From contig JAHFLI010000045.1 in the NCBI GenBank assembly GCA_023255615.1, positions 1-9,169 of the forward strand: 9,169 nucleotides of DNA, written 5' to 3'. The position numbers and the translations under genes were made by a program. Of this stretch, positions 6,024-9,169 are shown piece after piece. Each line of letters opens with the position of its first letter. Position 1 is the first letter of the stretch. The stretch is from Candidatus Woesearchaeota archaeon. GTDB taxonomy: Archaea; Nanobdellota; Nanobdellia; Woesearchaeales; JACQSR01. The notes beneath the pieces were generated by a model. The model saw nothing but the letters and a program-made list of their open reading frames with translations. It made no database searches and was not told the DNA's origin.

Positions 6024-6036
6024 CATTCGACGAATG
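6024..6036. repeat. 13-bp palindrome CATTCG-A-CGAATG
   Basis: A perfect inverted repeat with a one-base centre lies 13 bp after the 55-residue gene and about 97 bp before the next ATG. The centre is too small for an RNA hairpin loop, so if functional it is more likely a protein-binding site than a terminator. Confidence 0.3.
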
Positions 6037-6056
6037 TAAAAAGATACGAAACAGGA

Positions 6057-6066
6057 TTCTTTCTTT
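6057..6066 (+). terminator. Pyrimidine tract after the small membrane pair
   Basis: TTCTTTCTTT, about 46 nt after the stop at 6011, is the best U-rich terminator candidate between this pair and the next plus-strand gene. It is short and the call is weak. Confidence 0.3.
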
Positions 6067-6102
6067 AGGATAAAGATATATCGAAACTTAACAATCAAAA
6101 AG

Positions 6103-6110
6103 TATTAAAA
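6103..6110 (+). promoter_or_regulatory. TATA-like box for the 6133 gene
   Basis: TATTAAAA lies 23-30 nt before the ATG at 6133. This fixes the true start of the split gene, since the downstream frame alone has only a TTG inside the first frame and no promoter. Confidence 0.5.
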
Positions 6111-6132
6111 AGGAAAAGAATTCCCAGTTGCT

Positions 6133-6485
6133 ATGGCGTTTTATGATGGATTAGTTCGTAAATTATTTGGTCCAGAAGATCCAAATACAGTATTATATTG
6201 CAGCAGTCCGTTGTGCGGAAAAGAAATAACTGGAAAAAATTAGTATATGACCCTGAAACGCAGCGTCCATTTCATGGTGGAGAGTGCTGGATGGTGGGAT
6301 CAGGAGTATTAGCAATTCTTGATGCAGGTAATGGAGTTTTCAGCGGTCATCTTATTGAACTTTCTCGAGATCAAGCATTAAGACTATTTGAAAGAGGAAG
6401 ATTAGAACAAATGGCCCATCTTGATCTTGCAGCATTTTACAAAGGAGAAATGAGATTAACAACAATAGTGTCAAGCGGTCAGTAA
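6133..6485 (+). CDS. Probable small zinc-binding protein, split by a frameshift
   Basis: The first frame runs from ATG 6133 to TAG 6241-6243 (36 residues) and holds YCSSPLCGKEITG. The second frame is open from before 6198 to TAA 6485 and holds KLVYDPETQRPFHGGECW and then about 65 further residues. Adding one A to the run of six at 6234-6239 joins them as TGKKLVYDPE and gives 117 residues. In the joined protein C23, C28, H48 and C52 form a likely zinc site (CxxxxC, then HxxxC). Two of these ligands lie in each frame, which strongly suggests one ancestral gene. The C-terminal part (GHLIELSRDQALRLFERGRL) looks like a folded helical segment. The function is unknown. The cause could be a sequencing error, a true mutation or slippage. 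The gene converges on the regulator with two bases between stops. Confidence 0.65.
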
Positions 6486-6487
6486 TC

Positions 6488-7357
6488 TCAGAAACTCGTT
6501 TCCCGTATCCGTTTCATCAATTCTTTTGCTTTTTCTATTTCAAGAAATTCTTCTCGTTTCATCGACGCAATGTTTTTAGGTTTGTTTTTCTTAAAAATAA
6601 CTAAGCGATCTGCTTCCATTAATTTTGACAACGATTCAAACCCAGGACGCATTTTATCTCCTAACTCCGTTAACACCAAATCATTCTCCTTACGCGCAAT
6701 CACATCAAATGGAACACGTTTCATATCCGTTGCTTTAAATCCGAGCGCAGAATATTTTTTGGAAACAGCAGTATGAGGTTCTTCAACAAAAACATGCCGT
6801 GTATGAAACACATCAATGCCACGAAACACCGAACCACCAAACACATCATAGAGGCGAAATGCTTTCTGCAATGTTACTTCTTGTACTCCACCTTCATAAT
6901 GTTGTGCAGTTTTGCCAGAAACACCGATTTTCTGAGACAATGCGTGCAATGATAATCCCAATTCTTCCCGTTTCTCTTTTATTTTATCACCAATAATAGA
7001 AGCAGTTAATCCTGCGTTTGTTTTGCGAATAAATGGAAATTTATTCTCTAGAGCATTTTCAAACGTCTCGATATTCAGCGTTTGGATATCATACCGAGAA
7101 TACACAATATTATCTTCCAATTCAATTCCAGCCTTATGAGCAACAACTAAAGGAACTGCATCGATGTACGACGCAATCGTCTCCATTTCTCTGCTATACT
7201 CTTCACTAATTGCATTTGCATCTTCAAGAATTTTCAACAATAAAATCCGATCCCCTTTGCGAGAAAACACATCAAAACAACCACGACTTAAATTCTTGAC
7301 AATATACCCTTTCCGCAACAACAGAACAGAAATCTCTTCAATCAATGATCGTTTCAT
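6488..7357 (-). CDS. Archaeal Cro/C1-type HTH transcriptional regulator
   Basis: This 289-residue protein matches the conserved archaeal family of putative Cro/C1 HTH regulators (COG1395). An N-terminal domain of about 115 residues contains GCFDVFSRKGDRILLLKILE (26-45). The DNA-binding domain follows at about 124-174: GDKIKEKREELGLSLHALSQ, KIGVSGKTAQHYEGG and LQKAFRLYDVFG. The C-terminal domain includes FKATDMKRVPFDVIARKEND (207-226), TELGDKMRPGFESLSKL (230-246) and DRLVIFKK. The family is widespread in archaea, but I know of no firmly assigned regulon. The gene sits behind rpo4, 31 nt away, with its own TATA box right after the rpo4 coding end, so it may be transcribed both from the operon and alone. 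Confidence 0.88.
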   Translation of the reverse strand: MKRSLIEEISVLLLRKGYIVKNLSRGCFDVFSRKGDRILLLKILEDANAISEEYSREMETIASYIDAVPLVVAHKAGIELEDNIVYSRYDIQTLNIETFENALENKFPFIRKTNAGLTASIIGDKIKEKREELGLSLHALSQKIGVSGKTAQHYEGGVQEVTLQKAFRLYDVFGGSVFRGIDVFHTRHVFVEEPHTAVSKKYSALGFKATDMKRVPFDVIARKENDLVLTELGDKMRPGFESLSKLMEADRLVIFKKNKPKNIASMKREEFLEIEKAKELMKRIRETSF

Positions 7358-7378
7358 AGAAATAAAAATCCAAGCAAA

Positions 7379-7388
7379 TTATAAAAAA
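7379..7388 (-). promoter_or_regulatory. TATA box for the Cro/C1 regulator
   Basis: The minus strand reads TTTTTTATAA, ending 21 nt before the ATG at 7357 and beginning one base after the rpo4 stop codon. The T run could also act as a terminator for rpl21e-rpo4, so one element may serve both uses. Confidence 0.5.
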
Positions 7389-7727
7389 CTATTGATATTC
7401 ATCAACTAAATCAGTAATCTTCTTCATACTTTCATTGCTGATGGTCACGGTATAACCCTGCAACACGGCACGAAGATCATTTTGCGTGAGAGGCATCACA
7501 TCGATAATCTTACACATGTGAAGATCCCGCAACCGTGGAATGTTAAGATCCATCAGCTTCTTCTTCAACTCGATAGCTTTCTTATTTTCAACAAATTGCT
7601 GTAAGTACTCATCAGTGCGCTGAGAACGGAAGTTCAATTCTTTGTCCCTTTTCTTAATCTTGTCAAGCTCTTCCTTCATCTCCGCCATGCTCAATGGCGT
7701 CTCGCCCAAAATCTGAATATTAGGCAT
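7389..7727 (-). CDS. rpo4: DNA-directed RNA polymerase subunit Rpo4 (RpoF)
   Basis: Rpo4 pairs with Rpo7 to form the stalk of archaeal RNA polymerase, the counterpart of eukaryotic Rpb4/Rpb7, which aids open-complex formation and RNA contact. The 112-residue length is normal. The N-terminal part (MPNIQILGETPLSMAEMKEE) is followed by charged helices to about residue 60. The HRDC-like C-terminal domain contains KIIDVMPLTQNDLRAVLQG (73-91) and ends ITDLVDEYQ. Its ATG overlaps the L21e stop as TAATG. GAGGT lies 7 nt upstream as a good Shine-Dalgarno site (7739-7735). The rpl21e-rpo4 order is a conserved archaeal arrangement. The DUF655 and KsgA genes that often follow in other archaea are not here. 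Confidence 0.93.
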   Translation of the reverse strand: MPNIQILGETPLSMAEMKEELDKIKKRDKELNFRSQRTDEYLQQFVENKKAIELKKKLMDLNIPRLRDLHMCKIIDVMPLTQNDLRAVLQGYTVTISNESMKKITDLVDEYQ

Positions 7728-8020
7728 TACTGAGACCTCTTCAAATGAACAGGATGCACAATAAGTGTTTTTTCTTTTGAGATATCGGTAATCTTAACGT
7801 TGTAGCATCGTCCGATCTGACTTACTACCACTCCATTTCTTCCATGAAAACGAGGAAAATACATTCCCTTGTGAACGGCTGGTTCAGCATCTAAGACTAC
7901 TTTATCACCTGGTGAGAACTTCTGAAAATACTTAGTCAGACTGACTTTACCACGGCCACGAAAATGCTTCGTTAACTTTCCGCGGGATTTTCGACGAAAA
8001 CTTCCGATTCGTTGTACCAT
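7727..8020 (-). CDS. rpl21e: 50S ribosomal protein L21e
   Basis: L21e is a large-subunit ribosomal protein shared by archaea and eukaryotes. From ATG 8020 the protein has 97 residues, the usual length. It has a basic start VQRIGSFRRKSRGKLTKHF, then GKVSLTKYFQKFSPGDKVVL (24-43), the SH3-like barrel with AEPAVHKGMYFPRFHGRNG (45-63), and the end KTLIVHPVHLKRSQ. The same frame stays open to a possible start at 8086, but those 22 extra residues do not belong to the family. A TATA-like box at 8043-8050 is at leaderless distance from 8020 only. The stop overlaps the rpo4 start (TAATG), so both are made from one message. Confidence 0.95.
   Translation of the reverse strand: MVQRIGSFRRKSRGKLTKHFRGRGKVSLTKYFQKFSPGDKVVLDAEPAVHKGMYFPRFHGRNGVVVSQIGRCYNVKITDISKEKTLIVHPVHLKRSQ
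7735..7739 (-). promoter_or_regulatory. Shine-Dalgarno site of rpo4
   Basis: GAGGT on the minus strand lies 7 nt before the ATG at 7727, inside the end of rpl21e. It matches the archaeal anti-Shine-Dalgarno sequence and supports coupled translation. Confidence 0.6.
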
Positions 8021-8042
8021 TGACGAAAGAGTCACTGCCCTG

Positions 8043-8050
8043 TTTAAAAA
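8043..8050 (-). promoter_or_regulatory. TATA-like box for rpl21e-rpo4
   Basis: The minus strand reads TTTTTAAA, 23-30 nt upstream of the ATG at 8020. It decides between that start and the upstream ATG at 8086, which has no box at the right distance. Confidence 0.55.
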
Positions 8051-8090
8051 TGTTTTCCTTTTTTTCGGCTTGTAGAGGAGAAACAAAAGA

Positions 8091-8098
8091 TTTATATA
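8091..8098 (+). promoter_or_regulatory. TATA box for sepF
   Basis: A perfect TTTATATA ends 61 nt before the sepF ATG, so transcription should start near 8122 and leave a leader of about 35-40 nt. GAGGG (8149-8153), 5 nt before the ATG, can serve as a Shine-Dalgarno site. Only sepF and the thermosome gene seem to have leaders like this in the window. Confidence 0.6.
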
Positions 8099-8112
8099 TT
8101 GGTATACACATT

Positions 8113-8159
8113 TGTGATCCTATAGCGATGGTCGATAGCGACTGAAAAGAGGGATCACA
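8113..8159. repeat. 8-bp inverted repeat spanning the sepF leader
   Basis: TGTGATCC (8113-8120) and GGATCACA (8152-8159) are perfect inverted arms; the second abuts the Shine-Dalgarno site and includes the A of the ATG. Between them is a smaller hairpin, GTCG-ATAG-CGAC (8131-8142). It could be an operator, or an RNA fold if transcription begins at or before 8113. Confidence 0.4.
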
Positions 8160-8590
8160 TGACAGGATTTTTTTCGAAGTTGAAAAACACGTTAAGTGGG
8201 GACGAAAGTTCTGATATTTTAGAGGAAACTGAAGAAGAAGGTTACCTCGAGCTTGGTACGGAATCTCCTACCGATATGAAATCAAAGATCAATGTCAAGC
8301 CATTTGTGATTGAAAACTTCGAAAATGTTAAACCGATTCTTGATGCGTTGCGTGCAAGCGATACTATCGCACTGATCAACATTAAACCATTAAAAGATAA
8401 AGATCTTATTGAGTTGAAGCGTGCGATAAACAAAATAAAAAAGACATGTGACGCGATTGAAGGAGATATTGCTGGGTTTGGTGAAGATTGGATTGCAGCA
8501 GTTCCGTCATTTGCACACATTCAACGATCGAATAAAACAGCACCACCTCAAGAAACAAAGGTTTCTGACGTTAAAGAATTTGAAGAATAA
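8159..8590 (+). CDS. sepF: Archaeal SepF, cell-division FtsZ anchor
   Basis: Archaeal SepF binds the membrane and FtsZ and places the division ring. This 143-residue protein has the expected plan. An N-terminal amphipathic helix (MTGFFSKLKNTL, 1-12) is suited to membrane binding. An acidic linker follows (DILEETEEEGYLELG, 19-33). The SepF domain spans about 43-121: KINVKPFVIENFENVKPILD, the hydrophobic strand DTIALINIKPL (68-78), LIELKRAINKIKKTCDAIEG and FGEDWIAAVPSFA. The C-terminal tail is short and acidic. The ATG at 8159 is preceded by GAGGG and yields the helix exactly at the N-terminus, as this role needs. It diverges from rpl21e and abuts the convergent HPF-like gene. Confidence 0.88.
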   Translation: MTGFFSKLKNTLSGDESSDILEETEEEGYLELGTESPTDMKSKINVKPFVIENFENVKPILDALRASDTIALINIKPLKDKDLIELKRAINKIKKTCDAIEGDIAGFGEDWIAAVPSFAHIQRSNKTAPPQETKVSDVKEFEE

Positions 8591-8917
8591 TTACGCGTAA
8601 GGTTTCTTATGGCTGGTATCTTTTTTATACCGATGAGTAATCTCTTTTTCTAACGCAATGATGACTTCATGAGAAACCTTACGGAGATCCCATTCGACAC
8701 AATCGGTGGAAAACGTTGCACTCGGACTTTCAACTCGTGCTGTTATTTCATACTCTTTCCGTTTTCCCGTTGCATTTATTAGCTTCACTTGCACCACGAA
8801 CTTTGATGGATCCTTCAGCATTCGTTCAATTTTGTTTGACCCATCTTCAATAATGCCCTGAAGAACTGATTTCTCCCTTTCATTTAAGAGATGAAGATTA
8901 ATGTATTGAATTTCCAT
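8591..8917 (-). CDS. Ribosome hibernation factor-like protein (HPF/RaiA fold, tentative)
   Basis: This 108-residue protein shows the strand-helix-strand-strand-strand-helix order of the S30AE/HPF fold. It has MEIQYINLHLLNEREKSVL (1-19), a helix to about residue 36, strands FVVQVKLINAT (40-50), EYEITARVESP (55-65) and ATFSTDCVEWDL (67-78), and then a long helix, KVSHEVIIALEKEITHRYKK (80-99), with a basic tail. HPF-type proteins bind the small ribosomal subunit and silence ribosomes in stationary phase. The match is by pattern, not by a diagnostic motif, so the role is tentative. I chose ATG 8917 over the TTG one codon upstream, and a TATA-like box at 8940-8947 agrees. Its stop is directly next to that of sepF. 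Confidence 0.65.
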   Translation of the reverse strand: MEIQYINLHLLNEREKSVLQGIIEDGSNKIERMLKDPSKFVVQVKLINATGKRKEYEITARVESPSATFSTDCVEWDLRKVSHEVIIALEKEITHRYKKDTSHKKPYA

Positions 8918-8939
8918 CAAAAAACTAAGTGCAAAGTAC

Positions 8940-8947
8940 TATTTAAA
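8940..8947 (-). promoter_or_regulatory. TATA-like box for the HPF-like gene
   Basis: The minus strand reads TTTAAATA, 23-30 nt upstream of the ATG at 8917, fitting a leaderless message. Confidence 0.5.
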
Positions 8948-8972
8948 GATTGTGGAGGATAAAACCGACAAT

Positions 8973-8980
8973 TTTATATA
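8973..8980 (+). promoter_or_regulatory. TATA box for the ZPR1 gene
   Basis: A perfect TTTATATA lies 23-30 nt before the ATG at 9003, fitting a leaderless message. It diverges from the HPF-like promoter only about 25 bp away. Confidence 0.6.
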
Positions 8981-9002
8981 ACGGTATTCCGTCAACACTT
9001 GT

Positions 9003-9169
9003 ATGGATGAACAAGAGAAATTAGAAGGACAGCCTTGTCCGATGTGCAAGGAAAATACCTTAACTCTCCTTCAAGAAGAGATTGATATTCCTTATTTTGG
9101 AAAAACATTTGTGTTCTCCATGACATGCAACAGTTGCAAATATCACAAATCAGATGTGGAATCTGCGGA
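9003..9169 (+). CDS. ZPR1-type zinc-finger protein, N-terminal part
   Basis: The frame is open from ATG 9003 to the right edge, giving 55 residues. It has the ZPR1 C4 zinc finger: CPMC (C12, C15) and CNSC (C42, C45), separated by the family's typical stretch EEIDIPYFGKTFVFSMT (25-41) and followed by KYHKSDVE. In eukaryotes ZPR1 proteins help eEF1A fold. Archaeal forms are shorter, and a role with aEF1A is plausible by analogy. The rest of the protein is outside the window, so its length cannot be judged. The start fits a leaderless message from the TATA box at 8973-8980. Confidence 0.88.
   Translation, partial: MDEQEKLEGQPCPMCKENTLTLLQEEIDIPYFGKTFVFSMTCNSCKYHKSDVESA

Noticed and set aside
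8021..8086. N-terminal extension of L21e to an ATG at 8086
   Set aside because: The extra 22 residues are not part of the L21e family, and the TATA-like box at 8043-8050 lies inside them at leaderless distance from 8020.
8615..8631. GGTAT/ATACC hairpin with a T6 loop just after sepF
   Set aside because: It lies inside the HPF-like coding region, where the T6 arises from Lys codons. It might help end sepF transcripts, but a five-bp stem with T in the loop is not a recognised terminator form.

Overview
The window is archaeal and AT-rich. It carries a thermosome (group II chaperonin) subunit, a stand-alone Bud32 kinase, ribosomal protein L21e, RNA polymerase subunit Rpo4 (RpoF), an archaeal-type Cro/C1 regulator, archaeal SepF and an archaeal ZPR1 zinc-finger protein. 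TATA boxes of the TTTATATA type sit about 21-32 nt upstream of most start codons, which points to leaderless transcription. The many short uncharacterised membrane and accessory genes would fit a DPANN lineage such as Woesearchaeota, but that placement is a guess. It needs rRNA or marker-gene phylogeny.

Layout. At 1-367 (minus) lies the N-terminal part of a multi-pass membrane protein that runs off the left edge. It diverges from bud32 (442-1041, plus). The thermosome gene (1043-2683, minus) converges on bud32 with one base between the stops, and diverges from a two-helix membrane protein (2853-3086, plus). At 3128-4007 (minus) two overlapping reading frames read as one unknown gene split by a shift in a run of nine T. 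At 4046-5512 (minus) is a three-gene operon: a DUF4258-like protein, a DUF2283 protein and an aldo/keto reductase. The first two look like a toxin-antitoxin-type pair.

At 5656-6011 (plus) are two tiny membrane proteins whose genes overlap as TAATG; the second is only 55 codons. At 6133-6485 (plus) is a probable zinc-binding protein split by a one-base shift in a run of six A. It converges on the Cro/C1-type regulator (6488-7357, minus), which lies behind the rpl21e-rpo4 operon (7389-8020, minus). sepF (8159-8590, plus) diverges from rpl21e and converges, with zero bases between stops, on a ribosome hibernation factor-like gene (8591-8917, minus). The N-terminal part of a ZPR1 gene (9003 to the right edge, plus) closes the window.

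How the genes fit together. Most recognisable genes serve protein quality and translation (thermosome, L21e, the HPF-like protein, ZPR1), transcription (Rpo4, the regulator), tRNA t6A modification (Bud32) and division (SepF). The parts most worth checking are the two homopolymer-split genes, the coupled small membrane proteins, the DUF4258/DUF2283/reductase operon, and the inverted repeats in the thermosome and sepF control regions. I see no CRISPR array, insertion sequence, tRNA or rRNA. No intergenic stretch exceeds 300 bases; the longest (2684-2852) holds divergent promoters.
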